Assembly: GCF_023920705.1 (NCBI RefSeq)
Contig: NZ_CP094657.1
Location: forward strand, 744,001 to 808,000
Length of the DNA: 64,000 bases
Direction: 5' to 3'
Source: Acinetobacter sp. XS-4
Lineage (GTDB): Bacteria > Pseudomonadota > Gammaproteobacteria > Pseudomonadales > Moraxellaceae
Shown here: one piece after another, positions 36,632 through 46,869 of the stretch
Numbering within the stretch: position 1 is the first letter of the stretch
Layout: each line of letters opens with the position of its first letter
Position numbers and translations under genes: made by a program
The notes under the pieces: model-generated
The model's database searches: none
Told to the model about the DNA's origin: nothing
What the model saw: the letters and a program-made list of their open reading frames with translations, nothing else

Positions 36632-37609
36632 CTATTGTATTCGATGTAACGCAAGCTGAGTTAAGTTAATCAAAGCCTGACGATACGGTGTATCAGGTAG
36701 CTTTGATAAAGCTTGCAGTGCTGCTTCTGTTTCTTCTTGGGCACGTTGGTGACAATAATCTAAAGCACCAGACTTCTGTACAATTTCTATGACCTGAGAT
36801 AATTGGTCCACTCCGCCAGTTGCAATGCTGCGACGAATAATCGCATGCTCTTCACCTGTTGAGTGTGATAATGCAGAAATTAACGGTAAAGTTGGCTTAC
36901 CTTCCATTAGATCATCACCAATATTTTTACCTAATGTTTCAGCATCTGATGTGTAGTCTAAAATATCATCAATAATTTGGAATGCATTACCAAAATGGCC
37001 GGCGAATAATCTTAATGGTTCACGATACGCTTCTTGCCCAGCCAAAATAGCGGCGCCTTCTGTAGCCAGTTCAAACAGGCGAGACGTTTTACCATGAATA
37101 ATTTTTAAATAAGTTTCTTCTGTTGTATCCGGTTGATGCTGTGATTGAAGTTGTAATACTTCACCTTCAGCAATTTCACATGTACCTGTTGAAAAGTCTT
37201 TCAATAAAGTCATGTTGTTTAAATCGACCAGTAAATCGAAAGCACGTGCAATGAGGAAGTCACCGACTAATACGGCAGTTTGATTGTTCCATGTCGCATT
37301 TGCTGTAGGTCGACCACGACGAAGCCCAGATTCATCTACCACATCATCATGAACCAATGTCGCGGTATGCAACATTTCAATGATTGCAGCTAGGCGCTGT
37401 GCATTTGCCATATTATCTAAACCACAAGCACGTGCTGCAAGCAAACACATAATTGGGCGCATACGCTTTCCGCCAGCTTCAACAACATGTTTGCTGACAG
37501 ACATGACTAAACCGACTTTTGAGCTAATTCCTTCATTAATCAAGTGATCCATCGCAGCAAAGTCTGAGGCAACAGGCGCAAGAATGTCTTGCTTGAAATC
37601 GATGACCAT
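36632..37609 (-). CDS. ispB: Octaprenyl/polyprenyl diphosphate synthase
   Basis: A 325-residue long-chain trans-prenyltransferase that makes the ubiquinone side chain. The first Asp-rich motif DDVVD is at 88-92, with GGKRMRP at 47-53, and the second DDILD at 214-218. Residues just before the first motif are small (Ala83/Leu85), as expected for a long product; in Acinetobacter the product is probably nonaprenyl diphosphate, which I cannot confirm. It is divergent from rplU-rpmA, a conserved gammaproteobacterial arrangement. Confidence 0.94.
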   Translation of the reverse strand: MVIDFKQDILAPVASDFAAMDHLINEGISSKVGLVMSVSKHVVEAGGKRMRPIMCLLAARACGLDNMANAQRLAAIIEMLHTATLVHDDVVDESGLRRGRPTANATWNNQTAVLVGDFLIARAFDLLVDLNNMTLLKDFSTGTCEIAEGEVLQLQSQHQPDTTEETYLKIIHGKTSRLFELATEGAAILAGQEAYREPLRLFAGHFGNAFQIIDDILDYTSDAETLGKNIGDDLMEGKPTLPLISALSHSTGEEHAIIRRSIATGGVDQLSQVIEIVQKSGALDYCHQRAQEETEAALQALSKLPDTPYRQALINLTQLALHRIQ

Positions 37610-38052
37610 ATGAAGAAAAACCCCGTATTGGTAGATAAGTGGCGTTAGTGTAACAATTAAAGGTGTGTTGCACAGGTGAACAAGTGGCTGATATTAACCA
37701 TTTCTATTGTCTTTATGCGTTCTTTGTTCTTTATTTAAGCAAAACATGATATTTCCGGCAAAACAATAAATTTAATGACATCAGCATTAATACAACTTGT
37801 TCTTGTCGCAATTTGTGTCTGGAACTGTATTTTAATTTTCATTCAGAATCAATGAAAACTGCTAAATTCCAATCTAAGCTGCTTGTTGATTTTGTAAAAA
37901 TAGGGGAATAGGCATCACTGATAACTAGAAAATACTTGTCGTTTGATCAAATTTCACTTAAAATCTGTCGCCTTATATAACCCCAGTGGCGTGCGTTTTA
38001 AGATCGATATATCCCTTATCGGCACGACGACACGGGCTAATTGGAGTACATT
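37610..38052. other. Divergent region ispB / rplU
   Basis: A 443-bp region that must hold promoters for ispB and for the rplU-rpmA operon. TATATA at 37974-37979 could be the rplU -10 element, but no -35 box is well spaced. GGAG at 38043-38046 is the rplU ribosome-binding site. I see no small gene. Confidence 0.5.
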
Positions 38053-38364
38053 ATGTACGCAGTAATCCAAAGCGGTGGTAAACAGCACCGTGTAGTTGAG
38101 GGTGAAACCCTTAAAGTTGAATTATTGAAAGCTGAATCTGGCGCGACTATTACATTTGATGATGTATTAATGGTTGTAAACGGTGACAGCATTCAAATCG
38201 GTGCTCCAGTTGTAGCTGGCGCTAAAGTAACTGCAGAAGTGGTTGGTCATGGTCGTCACGACAAAATCCGCATTATCAAAATGCGTCGTCGTAAACACTA
38301 CCGTAAACAACAAGGTCACCGTCAATGGTTCACTGAGTTGAAAATTACTGGTATTTCAGGCTAA
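38053..38364 (+). CDS. rplU: 50S ribosomal protein L21
   Basis: A 103-residue ribosomal protein L21 starting [18 protein letters not shown], with the basic C-terminal [24 protein letters not shown] that contacts 23S rRNA. GGAG six bases before 38053 supports this start over an upstream in-frame ATT/TTG. First gene of rplU-rpmA. Confidence 0.98.
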   Translation: MYAVIQSGGKQHRVVEGETLKVELLKAESGATITFDDVLMVVNGDSIQIGAPVVAGAKVTAEVVGHGRHDKIRIIKMRRRKHYRKQQGHRQWFTELKITGISG

Positions 38365-38382
38365 TCACGAGGAGTAAGAGAC

Positions 38383-38640
38383 ATGGCAACTAAAAAAGCC
38401 GGTGGATCGACGAAGAACGGTCGTGATTCAAACCCAAAAATGTTAGGTGTTAAAGTTTACGGCGGTCAAGCTGTAACTGCTGGTAACATCATCGTTCGTC
38501 AACGTGGTACTGAGTTCCACGCTGGTGCAAATGTTGGTATGGGCCGTGACCATACTTTATTTGCTACTGCTGACGGCGTAGTAAAATTCGAAGTGAAAGG
38601 TCAATTTGGCCGTCGCTACGTAAAAGTTGAAACTGTATAA
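38383..38640 (+). CDS. rpmA: 50S ribosomal protein L27
   Basis: An 85-residue L27 starting [24 protein letters not shown], with [24 protein letters not shown]. Its N-terminal tail reaches the peptidyl transferase centre. CACGAGGAG precedes the start; it lies 18 bp after rplU. Confidence 0.98.
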   Translation: MATKKAGGSTKNGRDSNPKMLGVKVYGGQAVTAGNIIVRQRGTEFHAGANVGMGRDHTLFATADGVVKFEVKGQFGRRYVKVETV

Positions 38641-38650
38641 GTTTTAGCTT

Positions 38651-38683
38651 TAAAAAAAGGCCCACATTTTGTGGGCTTTTTTT
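38651..38683 (+). terminator. Terminator after rpmA
   Basis: GCCCACA (38660-38666) pairs with TGTGGGC (38670-38676) around TTT, flanked by seven A before and seven T after. It lies about 10 bases past the rpmA stop. Confidence 0.93.
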
Positions 38684-38881
38684 ATGGAATTTAATCTAGT
38701 GTATCTTCATCATGATGAATGAAATTCTACAAACAACATGAATAACATAACAAAATATCTTATTTTCTCAATGATTAGCACAGAGTTTGTCGGTTAATAT
38801 GAGTCTTGAATTAAGAGCTTGCTAAGTTTCATAACTTTGAAAGAAGGCAAGTTGTCTTACAGCAACTAAAAAGGTGATGAC

Positions 38882-39577
38882 ATGAATATGCTTCGTAAAA
38901 CTATGTGTGCTATTACACTCAGCGCGTCAGTGCTTGCTCCTGTAATGAGTACTACAGTGTTTGCTGCGCCTGTAGCAGCACCGGAGCAACAGGCAATTGG
39001 GAACCTGGTTAATCAGTTATCAGGATTACAGCGTTTGACTGCCGATTTTGAACAAACAACTAAAGCTAATACAAAAACTGTGGCACAGAAAAAGAGTTTA
39101 AGTGCACAGCATATGAACCAGACATTCAAAGGCTCAATGAAAGTTGAACGTCCGGGGAAATTTTATTGGGAAACAGTAAGTCCGTCTAAACAAACGATTG
39201 TAACGAGCGGGAAAACAGTTTGGATTTATGATCCAGATTTACAACAAGCTGTACGCCAAAGCTTAGATGATCAGGTTGCAGATACGCCGGCGTTATTACT
39301 CTCTGGTAATACTAATCAAATCATGAAGTCTTATCGTGTAACGCAACCAGATAAATCAAAACTCTATTTCACATTATTCCCTAAAAAAGAAGATGGTGCT
39401 TTCCAAAGCTTAACGATTAGTTTTGGAGCAAATAAAGCGCCAACACTTATGGTATTACAAGACTCATTAGGCCAAACCACCTATGTGCGCTTTAATAATG
39501 TGAAAGTAAATGCTTCAATTCCAGCATCGGTCTTTAACTTTACGCCACCAAAAGGCACAGATGTTATTGACCAATAA
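38882..39577 (+). CDS. lolA: Outer membrane lipoprotein carrier LolA
   Basis: A 231-residue periplasmic chaperone that carries lipoproteins from the LolCDE complex to LolB. A signal peptide (about 1-28, ending VFAA) precedes a mature domain with LTADFEQTT, GSMKVERPGKFYWE, WIYDPDLQQAVRQ and the C-terminal FNFTPPKGTDVID, all typical of LolA. AAGGTG six bases upstream fixes the start. Monocistronic, closed by a terminator. Confidence 0.93.
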   Translation: MNMLRKTMCAITLSASVLAPVMSTTVFAAPVAAPEQQAIGNLVNQLSGLQRLTADFEQTTKANTKTVAQKKSLSAQHMNQTFKGSMKVERPGKFYWETVSPSKQTIVTSGKTVWIYDPDLQQAVRQSLDDQVADTPALLLSGNTNQIMKSYRVTQPDKSKLYFTLFPKKEDGAFQSLTISFGANKAPTLMVLQDSLGQTTYVRFNNVKVNASIPASVFNFTPPKGTDVIDQ

Positions 39578-39591
39578 TTGAAGCCTCTTCA

Positions 39592-39622
39592 AAAAAAGCT
39601 GCCTTTCACGGTAGCTTTTTTT
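39592..39622 (+). terminator. Terminator after lolA
   Basis: AGCTGCC and GGTAGCT pair (one wobble) around TTTCAC, preceded by A and followed by seven T residues. It starts about 15 bases after the lolA stop. Confidence 0.85.
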
Positions 39623-39694
39623 ATATAAGAGAGATAGATACATTTTTTAACCCCACCTTGATCAGACGCTTTGTATAGTGATAGAGGTAAATTC

Positions 39695-40495
39695 ATGGGG
39701 ATTATTATGCGACTTTACGATAAAAAAATTATTTGTATTCTTCCATTAATGGCTGCAATGGCAATTGTGAGTGGTTGCCAACCAAAGTCGGCAGCCAAAG
39801 ACGAGCAGGCTGCTTCGACTGCAAAAGTTAAAGAAGCGAAAGAGGTTGGTGTTCCTGTAATTCAGGCAAAAGTAATCCCAGTAAAGTTGCCGAAATCAAA
39901 AGTTTGTTTAGAAGATGGTTGTACTGAGTATGACTTTCAAACAGTACAAACCAATCAAAAGTGGATTAATGATTACTTCACTAATCGAATAAAGAAAGCA
40001 GATCCGAATGCTTTTGCAAATTTAGCTGATCAGCCAGTCGACGTACCTGAAGGTGAGCCACGTTCGAGTCAAAGTGCAATTTATGTCCGCTATTTAGGGC
40101 AAAATTATAATCTTGCAACTTTTGCATTACAGACCTATTCATATTCTGCTGGTGCAGCACATGGCATGTCACATCAAGAGTTTGTGACTTTTGATTTATT
40201 AAATAAAAAACATATTACTGTTGCCGAGTTGATTCAGCCAGATGTTGAAAAACAATTAGTTGATGCTCTTTTTGATGCGAATACAAATTGGCTTCAAGAG
40301 CATAATATTAGCCGTGAAAAACTGCAATTAAGTGATAATTTCTACTATGGCGCAAATGGGATTGTTTTTGTCTATCCGATTTATGAGTTGGCTTCTTATG
40401 CTGAAGGAATGTCTGAATTAACGCTGCCGTATTTTGAAGCAAGTAAATTCATTAAACCTGAGTATTTACCGAGTGTGCCAAACTATAAGTTCTAA
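39695..40495 (+). CDS. RsiV/DUF3298-family lipoprotein
   Basis: A 266-residue lipoprotein; the signal ends AMAIVSGC. The C-terminal domain has YSYSAGAAHGMSHQEFVTFDLLNKKHITVAELI, the hallmark of the DUF3298/RsiV domain, preceded by a DUF4163-like segment with two cysteines (KVCLEDGCTEYDF). RsiV of Bacillus is an anti-sigma factor that senses lysozyme; a similar ligand-binding role is only inferred. Starts at 39695 (AGAGG seven bases before) and 39707 (GGGG six bases before) are both well supported. Confidence 0.82.
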   Translation: MGIIMRLYDKKIICILPLMAAMAIVSGCQPKSAAKDEQAASTAKVKEAKEVGVPVIQAKVIPVKLPKSKVCLEDGCTEYDFQTVQTNQKWINDYFTNRIKKADPNAFANLADQPVDVPEGEPRSSQSAIYVRYLGQNYNLATFALQTYSYSAGAAHGMSHQEFVTFDLLNKKHITVAELIQPDVEKQLVDALFDANTNWLQEHNISREKLQLSDNFYYGANGIVFVYPIYELASYAEGMSELTLPYFEASKFIKPEYLPSVPNYKF

Positions 40496-40607
40496 AATAG
40501 GTGATCTATTCTAAGAATTGTGTGAAAGCTATTCGTTATGAAGATGATCACTATATTTTTTAGTGTGAAGGCCTTACACTATAGCCAGTTTTTTACCCAT
40601 ATTATGA

Positions 40608-41885
<1,278 letters not shown>

Positions 41886-41952
41886 GCTTTGCATCTAAAT
41901 TGTGCACGGTTTTTGCTTAACCAAAATCAGATGATTAATGTAGAGGTTTAAG

Positions 41953-43326
41953 GTGGATATTTTTCCAATCTCTTTAAAGTTGCAACAGCAACGTTGTCTG
42001 ATTGTGGGTGGTGGGCATATTGCTTTGCGCAAAGCAAATCTTTTAGCCAAAGCAGGAGCAGTAATTGATATTATTGCTCCGGCAATTGAAGATCAGCTTT
42101 TATCGTTGATTCAGGCAACTGGAGGGCAGTACTTTGCTGAGACCTTTGCCGAAAATTCTTTAAATACCCCTTACAGATTAGTTATTGCTGCTACTAATGA
42201 TGCGCAAGTAAACAAAGCTGTTTTTGAACAATGTGAAGCGCGTAATTTACTGGTAAATAGTGTCGATGATATTCCACACTGTCGTTTTATGGTTCCAGCG
42301 ATTATTGATCGTTCTCCATTGATCATTTCTGTTGCTTCAAATGGCGCATCGCCAGTTTTATCTAGACAACTTCGTACTCAAATCGAAACGATTGTTCCAC
42401 ATGGCATGGGTAAATTGGCTGAGTTTTCTGGTCAATGGCGTAAGCAAGTAAAAGAGAAAATTACTAACCCCGATGAGCGTCGAATCTTTTGGGAAAACCT
42501 CTATGCTAGCCCATTAAAAGAACAAGTTTTTAATGACAATTTAGAAGTTGCAAATGATTTGATTCAGCAAGCCTTAACAGAGTGGACTGCACCTAAAGGT
42601 GAGGTTTATTTGGTCGGGGCTGGACCAGGTGATCCTGAGCTACTGACACTAAAAGCATTGCGTCTCATGCAACAAGCAGATGTGGTGATTTATGATCGTT
42701 TGGTGTCTGCACCAATTTTAGAACTTTGCCGTCGTGATGCGACCAAAATTTATGTTGGTAAAGCCCGTTCAAATCACTCTGTTCCCCAAGATGGTATCAA
42801 TGCTTTATTGGTTGAATATGCTCAAAAAGGAAAGCGTGTTTGTCGTCTAAAGGGTGGCGATCCATTTATCTTTGGGCGTGGTGGTGAAGAGATTCAAGAG
42901 CTAGTTGAGGCGAATGTCACTTTCCAAGTGGTACCGGGCATAACAGCAGCATCAGGTTGTTCTGCTTACGCAGGTATTCCATTAACTCATCGTGACTATG
43001 CACAAAGTGTCCGTTTCTTGACTGGGCATTTAAAGGAAGGTTCACCTGAACTCCCTTGGAATGAACTAGTTTATGAAAATCAAACTTTAGTCCTTTACAT
43101 GGGGTTGGTTGGTTTGGAACGCATTTGTGAGCAACTTATTGCTCATGGTCAGCGTGCTGATATGCCTGTAGCCTTAATTTCTAAAGGAACTACACCAGAA
43201 CAGAAAGTTATTGTTGGAACATTAGCTGATATTGCAACTAAAGTGTCTGAACATCATATCGTAGCGCCGACTTTAACCATTATTGGTGAAGTGGTGAGTT
43301 TACGTGAACAGTTAAAATGGCAATAA
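41953..43326 (+). CDS. cysG: Siroheme synthase CysG
   Basis: A 457-residue trifunctional enzyme. The N-terminal dehydrogenase/ferrochelatase part has GGGHIALRKANLLAKAGA and VNSVDDIPHCRFMVPAIIDRSPL; the C-terminal uroporphyrinogen methyltransferase starts VYLVGAGPGDPELLTLKALRL (about residue 218) and has VCRLKGGDPFIFGRGGEE. It converts uroporphyrinogen III to siroheme, the cofactor of sulfite and nitrite reductases. GTG start preceded by GAGG. Follows serS by 67 bp, as often in Acinetobacter. Confidence 0.95.
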   Translation: MDIFPISLKLQQQRCLIVGGGHIALRKANLLAKAGAVIDIIAPAIEDQLLSLIQATGGQYFAETFAENSLNTPYRLVIAATNDAQVNKAVFEQCEARNLLVNSVDDIPHCRFMVPAIIDRSPLIISVASNGASPVLSRQLRTQIETIVPHGMGKLAEFSGQWRKQVKEKITNPDERRIFWENLYASPLKEQVFNDNLEVANDLIQQALTEWTAPKGEVYLVGAGPGDPELLTLKALRLMQQADVVIYDRLVSAPILELCRRDATKIYVGKARSNHSVPQDGINALLVEYAQKGKRVCRLKGGDPFIFGRGGEEIQELVEANVTFQVVPGITAASGCSAYAGIPLTHRDYAQSVRFLTGHLKEGSPELPWNELVYENQTLVLYMGLVGLERICEQLIAHGQRADMPVALISKGTTPEQKVIVGTLADIATKVSEHHIVAPTLTIIGEVVSLREQLKWQ

Positions 43327-43369
43327 GTTCATCTGAATTTATTGCTGGTTATTAAAGTCGAGAAAATTT

Positions 43370-43843
43370 GTGATTCATGTTGTTCTATACGAGCCTGAAA
43401 TTCCTGCCAATACAGGCAATATCATTCGTTTATGTGCTAATACGGGCGCACAGTTACATTTAGTCAAACCCCTAGGTTTTGAGTTGGATGATAAAAAACT
43501 CAAAAGAGCAGGCCTTGATTATCACGAATGGGCACGTATGCAGATTTGGGACAACATTGAACTGTGTCTTGCAGACTTAAAAGCTAAAGGTGTTGAGCAT
43601 GTTTTTCCACTCACCACTAAAGGCTCAGCGACTCCACATACAGTCGATTTGAATCGACCTGTGGCTTTACTGATGGGGCCAGAAACACGCGGTTTGCCTG
43701 AGCATGTTCGCTTAATGTTTCCGCAAGAACAATGGATCCGTTTGCCGATGGCTGAAAACTCAAGAAGTTTAAATTTATCTAATGCAACGGCTGTGATTGT
43801 TTATGAAGCATGGCGTCAGCAGGGTTTTAAAAACTTAGGATAA
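43370..43843 (+). CDS. trmL: tRNA (cytidine/uridine-34 2'-O)-methyltransferase TrmL
   Basis: A 157-residue SPOUT-class methyltransferase that 2'-O-methylates the wobble base of tRNA-Leu isoacceptors. [22 protein letters not shown] at the start, MGPETRGLP and [27 protein letters not shown] build the trefoil-knot S-adenosylmethionine site. GTG start with AAAATTTG before it. Confidence 0.94.
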   Translation: MIHVVLYEPEIPANTGNIIRLCANTGAQLHLVKPLGFELDDKKLKRAGLDYHEWARMQIWDNIELCLADLKAKGVEHVFPLTTKGSATPHTVDLNRPVALLMGPETRGLPEHVRLMFPQEQWIRLPMAENSRSLNLSNATAVIVYEAWRQQGFKNLG

Positions 43844-43863
43844 GTTATCTAATTTTAAGTAAG

Positions 43864-43889
43864 AATAAGGCCACAATTGTGGCCTTATT
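43864..43889. terminator. Bidirectional terminator between trmL and the lipoprotein gene
   Basis: A perfect 26-bp palindrome with GGCCACAATTGTGGCC at its centre. It lies between two converging genes and has T-rich flanks on both sides. Confidence 0.88.
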
Positions 43890-43902
43890 TGTTTTAGATA
43901 TC

Positions 43903-45492
43903 CTATTTAGGGAAAATTACACCACTTGCTAAATCATAATTTGTTGGTGAGTTGGTATAGACCGATCCAAGTCGAACTGCAAAGAACCAACCTAATTTAC
44001 CTTGGTCTTGAATTCGATTTTCAACGAGATATGGCTCATCTGTTTCGGATGCAGCATCTTCAATAAATACTTTATATTCAACAGGTCCCGTATTTTCACT
44101 ATCACGCTCAAATAGATAACCATCAATATTAAAGAAGCCTAGATTATTGTTTGCATCAACCAGTCTATAACCTTCAGCTGCCTGCTCTTTAAGAAGTTTT
44201 TCAAGTTTAATTGCATCATCCTTGTTAAACGGAATATGTTGTGGAACTTCAAAATAACGATACGCATAGGTTCCGTTATGTGTACTGCTATTTACGCAAG
44301 TAGGTACATAGAAGGTTCCATTCGTTGTGCCATTATTAGTGAATGCTGAGTTTGCATAAATTAGCTTACAACCTTGTGCACCAAGTTCGTTGAAGGCATT
44401 TAAAATTGTTGTGCGAGAGGTATTGGTTAAGAATCGATTAGAGTAAGTGTAAGTTGCTGGTTTCTTATCATTTTTCACAAATAGATATTTATCTGTATTA
44501 GATGTAACTTCTCCAAATGAAAGTTTATATATATAGCCTAAGCTACCTTGTTTATTTAGCTCATTCACCCATAGTAAATAACGGTTTGCTACCGAGTTGG
44601 TTTTAACATCAACTGTTTTATAGGTGTATGTATCAGTGGTTTTATTGTTTTTGACATATAAATTTTTATATAGGGCAAAGCTACTATCAGGATTATTCAA
44701 ACTTACAGATGGTGTGAGAAGGGCATAGCCTTGGCGTCCTTGATCGTTAAGTTGGGTCAATAGATCTGCCCAAGATTCTTTATTGTCCCCTAGTCTATAA
44801 CTTGCTGTTGCCAATACTTGGGTTGGCTTTTGCATGCTTGCTGATGGTGTTGTTTTTGTGAAGCAAGTAGTTGTTAAATCAAAGTTTGCTTGCTGTAAAT
44901 AATTATGTATCGCATTTGGTTCATCCGTAGGGACTAGGCAAAATTGATTTGCATTTTTAAACCCTAGAATAGCTGGCTGTTTCTGAGTTAGCTTTCCTGC
45001 TACTACAAGCTGCCAATCTACTTTGTTATAGCTTGAGGTTTGTATTGTCTGAGGTGCTCCAATATTTGAAACCAGACTAAAATCTTCAGCTTGGCGGTAA
45101 CTTGCAACAATGTTACCTGTACAGTTCGATTCATTCTCATAACGTATTGTTTCACTAGCAAATCGAACGCTGTTATCAGAAACTTTAATGACGTTCATTT
45201 TTAGAGCAGAACCGTTAATACAACCTCCTTTGCCCGCTAACCAACTTCCAACAAAGCGATCCGCTACACTTGTTGGTGTTGGTGTTGGTGTTGGTGTTGG
45301 TGTTGGTGTTGGTGTTGGTGTTGGTGTTGGTGTTGGTGTTGGTGTTGGTGTTGGTGTTGGTGTTGGTGTTGGTGTTGGTGTTGGTGTTGGTGTTGGTGTT
45401 GGTGTCGGTGTCGAATCATTATCGTCAGACCCACACCCACTTAAAGCTATAAAAATCAAAGCAATGCTGCTTCCTTTTACTATGTTATTCAT
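43903..45492 (-). CDS. Thr-Pro-stalk lipoprotein with five DUF4177-like repeats
   Basis: A 529-residue predicted lipoprotein: signal 1-20 ending FIALSGC, an acidic GSDDNDS, then 23 Thr-Pro units (28-74), a unique domain (75-227) and five similar segments at about 228-282, 289-341, 348-399, 409-464 and 471-527. Each has a YxYK-like strand, a helix ending L(N)xQGxxGY and a strand pair, often closing with LYVKN or YLFVKN. The QG-x-x-GY core resembles the LxxLGxEGWEL core of DUF4177 proteins. The stalk should hold the repeats away from the membrane. Start ATG at 45492 gives the compact signal (GTG at 45495 possible). Function unknown; divergent from the JmjC gene. Confidence 0.75.
   Translation of the reverse strand: MNNIVKGSSIALIFIALSGCGSDDNDSTPTPTPTPTPTPTPTPTPTPTPTPTPTPTPTPTPTPTPTPTPTPTPTSVADRFVGSWLAGKGGCINGSALKMNVIKVSDNSVRFASETIRYENESNCTGNIVASYRQAEDFSLVSNIGAPQTIQTSSYNKVDWQLVVAGKLTQKQPAILGFKNANQFCLVPTDEPNAIHNYLQQANFDLTTTCFTKTTPSASMQKPTQVLATASYRLGDNKESWADLLTQLNDQGRQGYALLTPSVSLNNPDSSFALYKNLYVKNNKTTDTYTYKTVDVKTNSVANRYLLWVNELNKQGSLGYIYKLSFGEVTSNTDKYLFVKNDKKPATYTYSNRFLTNTSRTTILNAFNELGAQGCKLIYANSAFTNNGTTNGTFYVPTCVNSSTHNGTYAYRYFEVPQHIPFNKDDAIKLEKLLKEQAAEGYRLVDANNNLGFFNIDGYLFERDSENTGPVEYKVFIEDAASETDEPYLVENRIQDQGKLGWFFAVRLGSVYTNSPTNYDLASGVIFPK
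45271..45411. repeat. Hexanucleotide tandem repeat encoding Thr-Pro
   Basis: GGTGTT (plus strand) is repeated about 23 times over 141 bp, with two C substitutions at the 3' end. Read leftward it encodes (ThrPro)23Thr in the lipoprotein. Because the unit is six bases, length change adds or removes residues without a frameshift. Confidence 0.95.
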
Positions 45493-45593
45493 CACATGAA
45501 CCCTTTTTTTATTAAAAATGTGAAAATTTAACATTTTTAAAATAGATCAATTATAATGCAGTTGTAAAGATCAAATTTGAAAAAAGGTTCAAC

Positions 45594-46784
45594 ATGGCAG
45601 CTTATAATCAAATTGAAATATTCGAAAAAAGTCAAAAATGGTTTGACCAGTTGCCATTAGAATGGAAAAACTGGCTTGAAGAAAATTTAGAAAAAGGGTG
45701 TGGAGTTGAACAATTAGTCGATGTATTAAAAGCAAATGGATTTGAGCCAAGATTTGAAATGAATGATTTGAAATTTCAGACTTTATCGGATCATGATCAA
45801 GAGTGGATAATTGAACAAGTTTTAAATAAGGTCACGTCTACGGAAATAGTAAAAATATTAATAGAGCAGGGGCATAATGATTTAAAAGTAAAAGAATATT
45901 TAAATAATTTAGAAAATAATCAGTTATATAAAATTTTGAAGAAAAAGCATCATCAACTTAAAAAACGTGAATGGTTAATAGACACTGTAGATCAATTGGC
46001 ACAGCTAAACTCTGGCTATAGTGAAGAAATTCCTTCAATTACTGCTCCACAGTTCTCTGGCTTTATAAAGGATTACTATAGTCAACATCGCCCTGTGATT
46101 TTAAAAGAAGGAATAGAACATTGGCCAGCTTTGCACAAATGGTCTCCGCAATATTTTGCTTCTAAATTTGGCCATCATTCAGTTGAAGTTCAGATGAATA
46201 GAAATTTAGATGAACAGTTTGAAAGACATTCTCCATCACTAAAACAGAAAATGAAGATGTCAGAATTTGTATCAAAAGTTATGTCAGTTGATGCCAGTAA
46301 TGATTTTTATATGACTGCAAATAATGCGACCAACAGCCATCAGATGCTTCAAGAACTATTTTTAGATATTGGTGATTTTGCAGAAGGTTATTGTGACTCG
46401 GCTTTAAAAGATGAGCGTAGTTTTTTATGGTTTGGACCTAAAGGAACTTTTACGCCATTACATCATGATTTAACGAATAATATGTTAGTTCAAATTTATG
46501 GACGCAAAAAAGTAACTTTAATTCCTGCCTTGCAAGTTCCTCATCTATATAACGATCATTGGGTGTTTAGCGAATTAAGTAATGCAAATAAAATTGATTT
46601 TGAAAAATATCCTTTGGCAAGATCAATCACTCCAGTGGAATGTATTTTGAATGCTGGGGAGGCTTTGTTTATCCCCATTGGTTGGTGGCATAGTGTAGAA
46701 AGTTTAGATGTCTCAATCAGTATTTCTTTTACCCATTTTAATGCGCCAAATCATTATGTTGATCGGTTTCCAAAAGAGGTCTAA
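45594..46784 (+). CDS. JmjC/cupin-8 domain protein
   Basis: A 396-residue protein. The C-terminal cupin-8/JmjC domain (about 145-385) has FTPLHHDLTNN with His290 and Asp292, a GRKKVTLIP segment (a lysine able to bind 2-oxoglutarate) and FIPIGWWHSV with His366, forming a complete Fe(II) site. It should be a 2-oxoglutarate-dependent oxygenase that hydroxylates a protein or peptide. The N-terminal ~100 residues carry two similar helical units (23-52 and 68-97; W-x-E-x(10)-VxxLxxxGx). AT-rich codon use. It is divergent from the Thr-Pro lipoprotein. Confidence 0.85.
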   Translation: MAAYNQIEIFEKSQKWFDQLPLEWKNWLEENLEKGCGVEQLVDVLKANGFEPRFEMNDLKFQTLSDHDQEWIIEQVLNKVTSTEIVKILIEQGHNDLKVKEYLNNLENNQLYKILKKKHHQLKKREWLIDTVDQLAQLNSGYSEEIPSITAPQFSGFIKDYYSQHRPVILKEGIEHWPALHKWSPQYFASKFGHHSVEVQMNRNLDEQFERHSPSLKQKMKMSEFVSKVMSVDASNDFYMTANNATNSHQMLQELFLDIGDFAEGYCDSALKDERSFLWFGPKGTFTPLHHDLTNNMLVQIYGRKKVTLIPALQVPHLYNDHWVFSELSNANKIDFEKYPLARSITPVECILNAGEALFIPIGWWHSVESLDVSISISFTHFNAPNHYVDRFPKEV

Positions 46785-46869
46785 GAATGAAAATTGCATC
46801 TTAAACCGTTCAGTGTGACAATTGCTCGGCCCATACTGTTTTTCAAATATGAAGGAAAATTGTTACCCT

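Noticed and set aside
45271..45411. Possible CRISPR array
   Set aside because: The unit is six bases with no spacers; it is a coding microsatellite.
45188..45499. Rightward frames encoding long Gly-Val or Leu-Val runs
   Set aside because: They are the antisense reading of the Thr-Pro hexamer repeat and have no start signals of their own.
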